Source: Tessaracoccus sp. MC1679
GTDB lineage: Bacteria > Actinomycetota > Actinomycetes > Propionibacteriales > Propionibacteriaceae
Direction: 5' to 3'
DNA length: 64,000 nucleotides
NCBI RefSeq assembly: GCF_014164775.1
Contig: NZ_JACJGB010000006.1
Coordinates: forward strand, 300,304 to 364,303
The notes under the pieces are model-generated. The model saw only the letters and a list, made by a program, of their open reading frames with translations. It did no database searches and was not told the origin of the DNA. The translations under genes were made by a program, and so were the position numbers. Shown here piece after piece: positions 50,801-59,871 of this stretch. Position 1 is the first letter of the stretch, and each line of letters begins with the position of its first letter.

Positions 50801-50929
50801 TTCACCGACATCCTCGTCAACGCCGAGGATCCGGCCGTTCGGGCGTCGCGGCAGGGCCTGCTGGCCTCGGTCCTGGCCCTCGCCCCGGCTGGGATCGACT
50901 GGAAAGCTTTGGACATCGCACTCGGGTGA
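47870..50929 (+). CDS. glyS: Glycyl-tRNA synthetase, alpha and beta subunits fused
   Basis: 1019-residue bacterial-type glycyl-tRNA synthetase in which the alpha (GlyQ) and beta (GlyS) chains are one polypeptide. Residues 1 to about 290 are the catalytic alpha part: [48 protein letters not shown] and [10 protein letters not shown]. After an Ala/Pro linker near 300 the beta part begins at [22 protein letters not shown] and runs through [21 protein letters not shown], an HD-like segment and a C-terminal anticodon-binding helix bundle. GTG start; an internal ATG at 47879 is the alternative. Most actinobacteria use the unrelated dimeric GlyRS. Confidence 0.95.
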   Translation: [1019 protein letters not shown]

Positions 50930-50949
50930 GATTGCCCGAAGCCCTGGGT

Positions 50950-51062
50950 GGTTTCGACGCGGGCGCGCGTCGCTCGCGTTCCTTGCGGCCCGGCTCAACC
51001 TGCGGGGGTTCCGCTGGGTGAGCCACGCCAAGCCGCGAAGCGGCGCAGCGTGCGTCGAAGCC
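50950..51062. repeat. Nested inverted repeat between glyS and hsdM
   Basis: Outer arms GGTTTCGACGC (50950-50960) and GCGTCGAAGCC (51052-51062) pair over 11 bases with one G-U; inner arms 50992-51005 and 51011-51024 pair over 12 of 14. It sits 21 bases after the glyS stop at the edge of the restriction-modification island. No gene in it. Confidence 0.65.
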
Positions 51063-51182
51063 TCCGGCGCCCGGTGCTGGGACTACCCGGTGGGTCCCAG
51101 ACGCGTTGGATGCCACATACGACAAGATGGGGATTCGCGCCCGAGCGCGATCTGAAGCCGCAACGCCGTAGGAGTATCCCTC

Positions 51183-53132
51183 GTGGTGAATCACGTCTCG
51201 TTCATCTGGAACATCGCCGAGTCACTACGAGGTCCGTTCAAGCCATCCGAGTACGGATCGGTGGTGCTCCCCTTCACGGTGCTCCGCCGCCTCGACGCCG
51301 TCCTCGCAGAAACCAAGCCCGCCGTCCTCGCCGCCGCTCCCGAGGCGGAGGGCCTCCCGGACATGCTCCGCGATGTGAAGCTCACCACGGCCTCGGGGCG
51401 CCAGTTCTACAACACCAGCCCGTTCGACTTCTCCAAGCTCGTCGCCGACCCCCAGGACCTGCGCCCGAACATCGCCGCGTACATCGCCGGCTTCTCCCCC
51501 AACGTGCGCGACATCTTCGACCGCTTCGACTTCGACAAGACCCTGGACAAGCTGGCCGACAAGAACAAGCTGTTCGCCGTCACCGAGAAGTTCGCCCAGG
51601 CCGACTTCCACCCCGCCACTGTCTCCAACATCCAGATGGGGCTGGTGTTCGAGGAACTCATCCGGTGGGCGAACGAACGCTCCAACGAGACCGCCGGCGA
51701 TCACTACACCCCGCGCGAGGTCATCTCACTGATGGTGCAGGTCCTGTTCGCCACCGACGACGCCGCCCTGTCCAAGCCCGGCGTCGTGCGGTCGATCTAC
51801 GACCCCACCGCCGGCACCGGCGGCATGCTGTCGGTGGCCGACGAACACCTCCGCGGTATGAACCCCGACATCCAGCTCGCCCTCTACGGGCAGGACTACA
51901 ACGACTCCTCCTACGCCATCTGCAAGGCCGACATGGTCATCAAGGGCCAGGACGTCGACAACATCCGCCTCGGCGACACCCTCACCGAGGACCACTTCCC
52001 GGATAAGAAGTTCGACTACGCACTGTCCAATCCGCCGTTCGGCGTCGACTGGAAGGACCAGCGCGACGTCGTCGACAACGAGCACAAGACCCTCGGCTTC
52101 GTCGGGCGCTTCGGCCCCGGCACCCCCGCGGTCTCCGACGGCGCGATGCTGTTCCTGCTCCACCTCGTGTCGAAGATGCGCCGGCCCGCCTACGGCGGCT
52201 CCCGAATGGCCATCGTCCTCAACGGCTCACCGCTGTTCTCCGGCGGCGCCGGGGGCGGCGAGTCCAACATCCGCAAGTGGCTCCTCGACAACGACCTCGT
52301 CGAGGCGATCATCGGCATGCCGAAGGACATGTTCTACAACACCGGCATCTCCACCTACATCTGGATCCTCACCAACCGCAAGGACCCCGAACGCGAGGGC
52401 ACGGTCCAGCTCATCGACGCCCGCGAGTTCTACGGCAAGCTCCGCAAGGGCCTCGGCTCCAAGCGCAACGAACTCACCCCCGCCGACATCGCCCACATCG
52501 TCACCCTCTACTCCGGCTACACCGACGGCGAGCATTCCAAGATCTTCCGCAACGAGGACTTCCTCTACCGCACCATCACCGTCGAACGCCCCCTGAAGCT
52601 CCGCTGGCAGGCCACCCCCGACGCCATCGATGCCGTCTTGGACGCCAAGCCCGTCCAGAAGCTCACCGAGCACGACGCCGCAAGCCTCCGAGCCGCCCTC
52701 GAAGCGCTGGGCCACGACCAGGTGTGGACCCACCGCGACCAGTTCCACAAGGCCCTGAAGTCCGCCACCGCGGCCCAAGGGCTCAAGCTCGCCGCGCCGC
52801 TCCTCAAGGCGGTCACCGCTGCGCTCGGCGTCCAGGACGACGCGGCGGACGTCTGCACCGACGCCTCCGGCAACCCCGAACCCGACACGTCTCTGCGCGA
52901 CACCGAGAACGTGCCCTGGGACCAGGACGTCAACGAGTACCTCCAGCGCGAGGTCCTCCCCTACGCCCCTGACGCCTGGATCGACCACGCCAAGACCAAG
53001 GAAGGCGCGGAGATCCCCTTCACCCGCCACTTCTACAAATACATCCCGCCGCGGTCCTTGGAAGAGATCGACCGCGACCTCGAAGCAGTCATGAACGACC
53101 TCCGCGCCATGCTCACCGAGGTAGAGAAGTGA
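51183..53132 (+). CDS. hsdM: Type I restriction-modification DNA methyltransferase (M subunit)
   Basis: 649-residue N6-adenine methyltransferase. The N-terminal HsdM domain begins VSFIWNIAESLRGPFKPSEYGSVVLPF (in parts); SAM motif I is DPTAGTGGMLS near residue 207 and the catalytic NPPF motif is in DYALSNPPFGVDW near residue 283. The start at GTG 51183 is supported by GGAG 8 bases upstream. It methylates host DNA with HsdS and is needed for restriction. Overlaps hsdS by GTGA. Confidence 0.96.
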   Translation: MVNHVSFIWNIAESLRGPFKPSEYGSVVLPFTVLRRLDAVLAETKPAVLAAAPEAEGLPDMLRDVKLTTASGRQFYNTSPFDFSKLVADPQDLRPNIAAYIAGFSPNVRDIFDRFDFDKTLDKLADKNKLFAVTEKFAQADFHPATVSNIQMGLVFEELIRWANERSNETAGDHYTPREVISLMVQVLFATDDAALSKPGVVRSIYDPTAGTGGMLSVADEHLRGMNPDIQLALYGQDYNDSSYAICKADMVIKGQDVDNIRLGDTLTEDHFPDKKFDYALSNPPFGVDWKDQRDVVDNEHKTLGFVGRFGPGTPAVSDGAMLFLLHLVSKMRRPAYGGSRMAIVLNGSPLFSGGAGGGESNIRKWLLDNDLVEAIIGMPKDMFYNTGISTYIWILTNRKDPEREGTVQLIDAREFYGKLRKGLGSKRNELTPADIAHIVTLYSGYTDGEHSKIFRNEDFLYRTITVERPLKLRWQATPDAIDAVLDAKPVQKLTEHDAASLRAALEALGHDQVWTHRDQFHKALKSATAAQGLKLAAPLLKAVTAALGVQDDAADVCTDASGNPEPDTSLRDTENVPWDQDVNEYLQREVLPYAPDAWIDHAKTKEGAEIPFTRHFYKYIPPRSLEEIDRDLEAVMNDLRAMLTEVEK

Positions 53133-54322
53133 CCGCCTACGGGTGGATGCCAGCCAAGCGCCTTCTGCGGCCGATTAGCGCTTCATCAGGTCTCATCAAG
53201 GGCCAAGTCGCCCTCGAGGAGGGTCCGGATCTGTTTCCAGGCTTCAGCGCATCAGGTCAAGACGTTTGGCTTCCTGCCTCCGCCGCCAGAGCAACTGGCC
53301 CGGGAATCGTGCTGAGTGCTGTTGGTGCTCGCTGCGGGAAGGCGTTTCTCGCTGACTTCGAGAGATGGGGAGCGGTCGCGAATACTGCTTCCTTTGGCGT
53401 TGCCAGTGGATTCGACAAAAACTTCGTCCACTACATCCTTAACCATGAGGATTTCTGGATAAGGGGCGGAGCAGCCCAGCCCTACGTGATGGTGTCTGAA
53501 TCACTCAAGCAGCAGGTATGGGCTCCCGAGTTGGCCCACCAGAGGGCGATTGCAGATTTCCTGGATCGGGAGACGGCCCAGATCGACGCGTTCATCGCGA
53601 AGAACGAAGAACTCATCGCCCTCCTCACCGAACGCCGCGCAGTGGCGGTCAACCACCTCGTGTGGGCCGGCGTCTCCTCTGACGCCATCCCCTCAGCTGC
53701 AGGAGACCGGCTGCCTGACGCGCCAGCGCACTGGCTACGCGTTCGCAACAAGCAGCTCTACCGCGAGCGCACGGGCGTGTCCCTCTCTGGAGCCGAGGAA
53801 CTACTCACCGTCTCCCATATAACAGGCGTAACAACACGGGCCGAGAAGAACGTGACGATGTTCGAGGCGGAGTCAACCGTTGGCTACAAGTTGGTTAGCC
53901 CAGGCGACCTCGTGATTAACACGATGTGGGCATGGATGGGAGCGCTGGGCGTTTCCGCACTTGATGGCATTGCCAGCCCCTCATACGGCGTCTACTCCCC
54001 CCTCCGCAACCTGCCCTATGAGCCCCGATACTTTGATCATCTGTACCGATCTGCGCCATATGTGGCGACAATGACAGTCCACTCACGTGGCGTGACGGAG
54101 TCGAGGTTGCGCCTCTACCCCGATGCCTTTCTCAGTCTGCCGACCGTCGTTCCCCCACTTGAAGAACAGCGAGAGATAGTGGACCGAATCACGACGCAGA
54201 CCACGCATCTTGACGCAATGACGTCCGCGGCACGTCGCGCCATCGATCTCGCCCGTGAACGGCGCGCGGCGCTGATTTCTGCGGCGGTCACGGGCAAGAT
54301 CGACATGGGGGTGAGCGCATGA
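53129..54322 (+). CDS. hsdS: Type I restriction-modification specificity subunit
   Basis: 397-residue S subunit with two target recognition domains (about residues 1-135 and 185-330), each followed by a conserved helical spacer: FLDRETAQIDAFIAKNEELIALLTERRAVAVN near 147-180, and EEQREIVDRITTQTTHLDAMTSAARRAIDLARERRAAL at the end. The spacers are highly GC-rich while the recognition domains use many A/T-ending codons, as expected for domains exchanged by recombination. GTG start overlapping hsdM; end overlaps hsdR. The DNA target cannot be read from the protein. Confidence 0.95.
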   Translation: MTAYGWMPAKRLLRPISASSGLIKGQVALEEGPDLFPGFSASGQDVWLPASAARATGPGIVLSAVGARCGKAFLADFERWGAVANTASFGVASGFDKNFVHYILNHEDFWIRGGAAQPYVMVSESLKQQVWAPELAHQRAIADFLDRETAQIDAFIAKNEELIALLTERRAVAVNHLVWAGVSSDAIPSAAGDRLPDAPAHWLRVRNKQLYRERTGVSLSGAEELLTVSHITGVTTRAEKNVTMFEAESTVGYKLVSPGDLVINTMWAWMGALGVSALDGIASPSYGVYSPLRNLPYEPRYFDHLYRSAPYVATMTVHSRGVTESRLRLYPDAFLSLPTVVPPLEEQREIVDRITTQTTHLDAMTSAARRAIDLARERRAALISAAVTGKIDMGVSA

Positions 54323-57300
54323 GCGGCGTGGCTGGGGCGCATCTGGAATCGGTGCTGGAGACGGAGATCGCAGAGCATCTGGCGGCCAACGGCTGGCTGT
54401 ACTCGCCGTCGGACGCCGGTTATGACCGGGCGCTGGCGCTGTTCCCCGAGGACGTGCTGGGTTGGTTCGAGGACACGCAACCTGTCGAGTACGCGAAGGT
54501 TGTCCGTCCGGCTGACAGTCAGTTGCGGCAGGAGGCGGCGAAGGCACTGTTCCTGAAGCGGCTGGCGAAGGCGTTGGATAACGATCCGTTCAAGAACGGC
54601 GGCACCCTGGAGGTGCTGCGCGGCGGGTTCAGTTTCGTGCCGCCGACGGGTGGCACGGTGAAGGTGCGGATGGCGCAGTTCCGGCCCGCGACGTCGATCA
54701 ACCCGGACACGCTCCAGGACTATTCGAAGATGCGGCTGCGGGTGATGCGGCAGGTGCACTACTCCGCGAAGCATCCGCACAAGGCGCTGGACCTGGTGTT
54801 CTTCGTCAACGGGTTGCCGGTGGCGACGGTGGAGCTGAAGACGGACTTCACGCAGGCGTTGTCGAACGCGACGAAGCAGTACCAGTTCGACCGCAGCCCG
54901 GCCGGGGAGCCGCTGTTCGCGTACGGCCGCCGCGCGCTGGTGCACTTCGCGGTGTCGAACTCGGAGGTGGCGATGACCACCCGGCTGGCCGGGCCGAAGA
55001 CGCGGTTCCTGCCGTTCAACCGCGGCAGCGATCAGGGTAAGGGCAATCCGCTGAACCCGGACGGGTCGGCGTCGGCCTACTTCTGGAAGGAGATCCTGCA
55101 GCGCGACACCTGGCTGCGGATCGTCGGGTCGTTCATGCACACCCAGGTCGAGACCGAGGTGGATCACGACACGGGCAAGAAGACCCGGGTGGAGAAGATC
55201 CTGTTCCCCCGCTACCACCAGTGGCGGGCCGTGACCCGCCTCGTCGAGGACGCCCGCGCCGAGGGGTCCGGCCAGAGGTACCTGATTCAGCACTCCGCGG
55301 GATCGGGCAAGACCAACTCGATCGCGTGGCTCGCCCACCAGCTTTCCCAGCTCCATGACGACGACAACGCGAAGGTGTTCGACACCGTCGTCGTGGTGAC
55401 CGACCGCACGGTGCTGGACAAGCAACTCCAGGACGCGATCGCCCAGTTCGAGCGCCACGCGGGGGTGGTGAAGTCGATCACCCGCGCCGACGGCGAGTCG
55501 AAGTCGAAGGAGCTCGCCGCGGCGCTGACTGGCGGGAAGCAGATCGTGATCGTCACGATCCAGACCTTTGAGGCGCTGATCAAGCTCATCAGCACCGAGA
55601 AGCAACTACAAGGGCGACGGTTCGCGGTGATCGCCGACGAGGCCCACTCCTCGCAGACCGGCTCCACCGCCGGCGCGCTGACGAAAGTCCTCTCGCCCGA
55701 TGAGCTGGCCGCCGTCGCCGAGGGTGCCGAGGTGGACGCCGAGGCCTACCTGCAGTGGGCGATGGAGGTCACCGCGCACGCGCCGAACATCTCCTACTTC
55801 GCGTTCACCGCCACCCCGAAGGCCAAGACCCTCGAGCTGTTCGGGCGGATTCCCGAGGGTGGGGAGTTGCCGGAGCCGTTCGACCTGTACTCGATGCAAC
55901 AGGCCATCGAGGAGGAGTTCATCCTCGACGTACTGGCCAACTACACCCCTTACAAGGTGGCCTGGCAGCTCCAGCACCCCGGCCAGGACTACGACGCCCC
56001 CGGTGAGGTCGACGAGTCCACCGCGGTCAAGGCGCTGGTGCGGTTCGTGCGGCTGCACCCGACGAACATCTCGCAGAAGGTCAAGATCGTCGTCGACCAC
56101 TTCCGCACCTTCGTCCAACCCCTCCTCGACGGCAAAGCCAAGGCCATGGTGGTCACCGGCTCCCGCAAAGAGGCCGTGCGGTGGAAGAAGTACCTCGACG
56201 CCTACCTCGCCGACGGCCACATCCAGGACGTCAAGGCGCTCGTTGCGTTCTCCGGCACCGTCGACGACCCCGACGACGTCGGCGAGGGACTGACCGAGAA
56301 GACACAGAACCCCGGCCTGTGGACCTCCGACCTGGCCGCCGCGTTCAAACCGGCGGTCTACAACGTGATGATCGTGGCCGAGAAGTTCCAGACCGGCTTC
56401 GACCAGCCGCGCCTGGTGGCGATGTACGTCGACAAGAAGCTCGGCGGCGTGCAGGCCGTGCAGACCCTGTCGCGCCTCAACCGCACCTACCCGGGCAAGG
56501 ACAAGACGTTCGTGCTCGATTTCGTCAACGAACCCGAAGCGATCCTCGAAGCGTTCCTGCCGTACTACCGCAAGGCCACGCTCACCGCGACCACAGACCC
56601 CAACCTCGTCTACGACCTCAAGAGCAAGCTCGACTCCGCAGGCCTCTACCACTGGTCCGAGGTCGAGCAAGCATTCGACGCGGCCCTCGCGGGCGGGGTC
56701 GAGTCCAACAGCGCCCTCCACGCCGCGACAGAGCCGGCCGTCGACAGGTTCACGAAACGCTGGCAGGGGGCATTCATCGCCGACGACCGGGCCACGCTGG
56801 ACGAGCTGAAGCTGTTCAAGTCCGACGCGGCCGGGTTCGTGAAGTTCTACGACTTCATCTCTCAGGCCCGGAACCTGGAGGATACCGACCTGCCCAGGCT
56901 GCACTTCTTCCTGCGCCGGGTCCTGCCACGTCTGTCCACGGCGACGATCGAGAACCCCGTCGACATCTCCGAGGTCGTGCTGGCCGGCTACACCATCGCC
57001 CAAGGCGACTCAGTCAAGCTCACCCTCGCCGAGGGCCCAGGTTTGAGCCCCATCACCGCCATCGGCTCCGGCGCCATCCACGAGAAGCACTTCAGCGCCC
57101 TCGAGGAGATCATCGCCAAACTCAACGAACGCTTCGGGGACAAGTACGGGCCGGGCGTCGTCGCGGGCACCATGTCCAGCATCGTCGTCAACCTAGCCCA
57201 CGACGAGACCCTCGCAGGCCAGGCCAGGGCCAACACAGCGCAGCAGTTCAGCGAATCGCCGGCGCTGCCCAAGGCGTTCATCGACGCGGTGATGGGCGTC

Positions 57301-57414
57301 CGCGACCGCACTCCGCTGCTCGTCTACGACATCTTCAGCGACCAAGACCTGTACCAGGAACTCTCGAAGGCGCTCCCCGCCATGCTCTACGAGCACCTCC
57401 ACGCTGGCCGGTGA
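54319..57414 (+). CDS. hsdR: Type I restriction endonuclease, R subunit
   Basis: 1031-residue translocase-nuclease. The PD-(D/E)xK nuclease is at the N-terminus (LDLVFFVNGLPVATVELK near residue 155-173, catalytic Glu and Lys in VELK). SF2 helicase motifs: Walker A HSAGSGKTNSIAWLA near 325, ADEAHSSQTG near 438, AFTATPK near 495 and later motif VI-like QAVQTLSRLNRTYPGKDKTF near 712. Complete and intact. Ends 14 bases from the convergent unknown gene. Confidence 0.96.
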   Translation: MSGVAGAHLESVLETEIAEHLAANGWLYSPSDAGYDRALALFPEDVLGWFEDTQPVEYAKVVRPADSQLRQEAAKALFLKRLAKALDNDPFKNGGTLEVLRGGFSFVPPTGGTVKVRMAQFRPATSINPDTLQDYSKMRLRVMRQVHYSAKHPHKALDLVFFVNGLPVATVELKTDFTQALSNATKQYQFDRSPAGEPLFAYGRRALVHFAVSNSEVAMTTRLAGPKTRFLPFNRGSDQGKGNPLNPDGSASAYFWKEILQRDTWLRIVGSFMHTQVETEVDHDTGKKTRVEKILFPRYHQWRAVTRLVEDARAEGSGQRYLIQHSAGSGKTNSIAWLAHQLSQLHDDDNAKVFDTVVVVTDRTVLDKQLQDAIAQFERHAGVVKSITRADGESKSKELAAALTGGKQIVIVTIQTFEALIKLISTEKQLQGRRFAVIADEAHSSQTGSTAGALTKVLSPDELAAVAEGAEVDAEAYLQWAMEVTAHAPNISYFAFTATPKAKTLELFGRIPEGGELPEPFDLYSMQQAIEEEFILDVLANYTPYKVAWQLQHPGQDYDAPGEVDESTAVKALVRFVRLHPTNISQKVKIVVDHFRTFVQPLLDGKAKAMVVTGSRKEAVRWKKYLDAYLADGHIQDVKALVAFSGTVDDPDDVGEGLTEKTQNPGLWTSDLAAAFKPAVYNVMIVAEKFQTGFDQPRLVAMYVDKKLGGVQAVQTLSRLNRTYPGKDKTFVLDFVNEPEAILEAFLPYYRKATLTATTDPNLVYDLKSKLDSAGLYHWSEVEQAFDAALAGGVESNSALHAATEPAVDRFTKRWQGAFIADDRATLDELKLFKSDAAGFVKFYDFISQARNLEDTDLPRLHFFLRRVLPRLSTATIENPVDISEVVLAGYTIAQGDSVKLTLAEGPGLSPITAIGSGAIHEKHFSALEEIIAKLNERFGDKYGPGVVAGTMSSIVVNLAHDETLAGQARANTAQQFSESPALPKAFIDAVMGVRDRTPLLVYDIFSDQDLYQELSKALPAMLYEHLHAGR

Positions 57415-57428
57415 GGACTCGCACGGCC

Positions 57429-59840
57429 TCAGTCCCAGTGGATCCAGGCGGTGCTCTTGTCGTACGGTTCTCCCGCGGCGGCCTTGAGGAGCCACCCGTT
57501 TGGGCCGTCGGGGTCGATGGGGCCCAGCATGTCAACGACAAGACTCAGCACCTGCTGAGGATCATCGGGATCGCCCCCCGCCGCAGCGAAGTCGTCCATC
57601 GCTTGGCGCCTTCGGCTCTCCACTGAACCTTCTGCATCCGCTGGCGGTGACCACGTGTCCGCTGCTTCATCCTCCAGGGTGCGGGAGGCTTCCTCGTTCG
57701 CGGCAAACAGTTGCTGCGCGTGCTCTGCGGCAGCAGCCCGTGATGGATGGAGGCTGGTGGCAGCGTTGGCCAGAAACTCAACGGAGATACCGATCGTGGC
57801 GACACGGAACCATGCGGTCGGGTTGTTGAGAAGGCGGGGGTCGGCCATTCGCGTGAACGCCTCAAGGCGCTCGGGTCCGAACCAGGCGCGGTCCGCATCC
57901 GGCCACAGATACTCCGCCCCATGGCTGGTGACAAGAAGTGCCCCATGCGTGATCCCATACGAATCGGTGAAGGGTTGAAGCCACACGCCCTCATCCGCGG
58001 CCAGCCCGCCTTGCTCAAGGTCCTTCGGACCGGCCTCCCCGGTGGTCGCCAGATTCTGGGGAGGCTCGTCTTCGCGGGGCTGAAATTGTTCCCGGTCGGC
58101 CAGGGAGTCGGACGGTGGAGGATCCATTCCGAGAGCGAGGAGGGCGCTCCGGGTCACAGTCGCCATGACGTCTGGACGATCCAAGGTCTCGTCAGAGAAC
58201 CGGAGGTACCAGGTGCGGGAGTTCTTGCGCTCGAGGGTTCCGCCCGTGCCTTCCAATACTGCTGCCGCCGCATCAGGAGACAGCAGCACGGTGAGGCCCG
58301 TTCTGCGGACGTACACCCCGATTGAGGACTCTGAGTCCCTCTTCAGGCCGAACCACGGCTGTCCCTGTCGTGCATGTACCACGGCCCCAGCAGCCAGTGC
58401 TGCGTGCACCACATTCGCCACGCGTTCAGAGGGCGTGAAGGGTAGCTCCACCGGATCCTTCTGAGACTCCGGCGTGCTGGGAGTCTCGATCCTCCAAGGG
58501 ATCTGCTCCCCCAGGAAGGACGTCCCGACGATCTCGACATTCGGGTAGTCGGGCAACGCGACGGCTGCCAAGTCCGCGGGAGTGAGAGTGAACTCAGATT
58601 CGTCCGTGATGCCGTAGACCTCAACCAGGGTGCGGAGTATGAATCCGGCCACATTTCCAGGAACGATCCGGTCCGGGGAGAGGTGGCGCCAGAAGTTCGG
58701 CAGATCCGGCTCCGGAGGCTCCCAACCCAGTTCGCTCAGGTGCCGCTCTTGGGCAAGGGATAGTGGAGGTCGGAAGAACTCGTTGCTCGGCACCTCAAGG
58801 AGTAGTGATCCATCCTCTTCCAGCCTTCCCTGGACGTAGATGCCTTCCGGGTGCTCAGGGGTGTGCGCGTCCAGTTGAAAGTAGTCCGTCATCACGGTCA
58901 ACACAGCCGCCAGGGCCTGCAAGAGTGGATTGAGATCCGGTCGCAATCCCACTTCGGGTGGCCGTGGGTGGTCCCGCTTCTCTGTTCGGGTCGCCACGGG
59001 CACGGGCTCCGAAACCTTGCGGTCATCCAGCGGCGCCGGGTCCATGCGCTCCTCATCCAAACGAGCCAGCATCGTGCTCAGCTCCGTCACCAACCACTCT
59101 GTGACGGCCGCGCGCGGCCAGCGGCTCCCACCCCTTTGGATGTTGTAAGAGGCGCCGACGATCTTGGTATTCCGGTACCAGCCTCGGAAGAAGGTCGTTG
59201 ACGAGTTGTCCGTACCGGGCGTAGGCAGCACGTGCTGGGTCAGCGGTGCCTCCGGGAAGACGGAGATGAACTGGTCACACACGCTCCTACCGTTGAGGTA
59301 AACGATGTCCAGTTGGTCAGCGCTCAGCTGCCACCTCAGGAAGTCCTCATCCTGGCTCAGCAGACTCTGCCGCACCCCTCGGCTGAGATCGCCCCAGAGC
59401 GGGGACGTCGCCCACTGGACCAGATCCAGGTGGCAGGCCGTCCCATCCAGGTAGCTGGCGTCGGCCAACGGCTTGATGATGTCCTCAAGATGGCGAAACC
59501 ATTCCGTCCAATAAGCCGTCGCCCGAGGTGCAACACCAGTCTCGGGATCGCGGAAGTAGTTGACACACCTCCGATAGATAGCCTCGACATGCGAGTCCTC
59601 GGCCTCCGCCACGGACTCGATATCGAGACTGTCGAGGGTCTCAAACCGACGCTGGTCCCCGTCGAGCATCTGACCGTTGACCGCAAACTCACCGCTGCTG
59701 GGGTTGATGCCGAGGGTTGCGACCCGTGCGCCGGGCTGGTTGCCGAAGAACACGACCGGAGTCGACCCCTCCATGATGTGATGCCCCGGCTCGAGAGGCC
59801 GACGAATCCGGGCGGCGACTTGATCTGGTACTGCGGTCAC
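57429..59840 (-). CDS. Multidomain protein of unknown function beside the type I system
   Basis: 803-residue protein I do not recognise as a named family. Residues about 20-250 resemble the uracil-DNA glycosylase-like fold: LGINPSSGEF at 43-52 in the place of the first active-site loop, ACHLDLVQWATSPLW at 135-149, YLNG at 181-184, HVLPTPGTDNSS at 203-214 and GASYNIQRG at 229-237. Residues about 305-430 look like a YbjN/TY-Chap domain (GIYVQGRLEEDG, EVPSNEFFRPPLSL, LGWEPPEPDLPNFW). Two further segments near 480-590 and 640-740 are folded but unassigned, the tail is acidic. No membrane helix or signal peptide. I start at the GTG with first base 59840 because AAGGAGGAG lies 6 bases upstream. Lower GC than the core genes. 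The fold calls are inference. Confidence 0.7.
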   Translation of the reverse strand: MTAVPDQVAARIRRPLEPGHHIMEGSTPVVFFGNQPGARVATLGINPSSGEFAVNGQMLDGDQRRFETLDSLDIESVAEAEDSHVEAIYRRCVNYFRDPETGVAPRATAYWTEWFRHLEDIIKPLADASYLDGTACHLDLVQWATSPLWGDLSRGVRQSLLSQDEDFLRWQLSADQLDIVYLNGRSVCDQFISVFPEAPLTQHVLPTPGTDNSSTTFFRGWYRNTKIVGASYNIQRGGSRWPRAAVTEWLVTELSTMLARLDEERMDPAPLDDRKVSEPVPVATRTEKRDHPRPPEVGLRPDLNPLLQALAAVLTVMTDYFQLDAHTPEHPEGIYVQGRLEEDGSLLLEVPSNEFFRPPLSLAQERHLSELGWEPPEPDLPNFWRHLSPDRIVPGNVAGFILRTLVEVYGITDESEFTLTPADLAAVALPDYPNVEIVGTSFLGEQIPWRIETPSTPESQKDPVELPFTPSERVANVVHAALAAGAVVHARQGQPWFGLKRDSESSIGVYVRRTGLTVLLSPDAAAAVLEGTGGTLERKNSRTWYLRFSDETLDRPDVMATVTRSALLALGMDPPPSDSLADREQFQPREDEPPQNLATTGEAGPKDLEQGGLAADEGVWLQPFTDSYGITHGALLVTSHGAEYLWPDADRAWFGPERLEAFTRMADPRLLNNPTAWFRVATIGISVEFLANAATSLHPSRAAAAEHAQQLFAANEEASRTLEDEAADTWSPPADAEGSVESRRRQAMDDFAAAGGDPDDPQQVLSLVVDMLGPIDPDGPNGWLLKAAAGEPYDKSTAWIHWD

Positions 59841-59865
59841 AGCGACTCCTCCTTGAGGCGATGAG

Positions 59866-59871
59866 AGCCTA
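59866..59871 (-). promoter_or_regulatory. Candidate -10 element of the 803-residue protein gene
   Basis: TAGGCT on the minus strand, 25 bases upstream of the GTG start, leaving a short leader with a strong ribosome-binding site. A near-palindrome (TGACATGGCATGTGACA, plus strand 59884-59900) lies just upstream and could be an operator. Confidence 0.35.
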
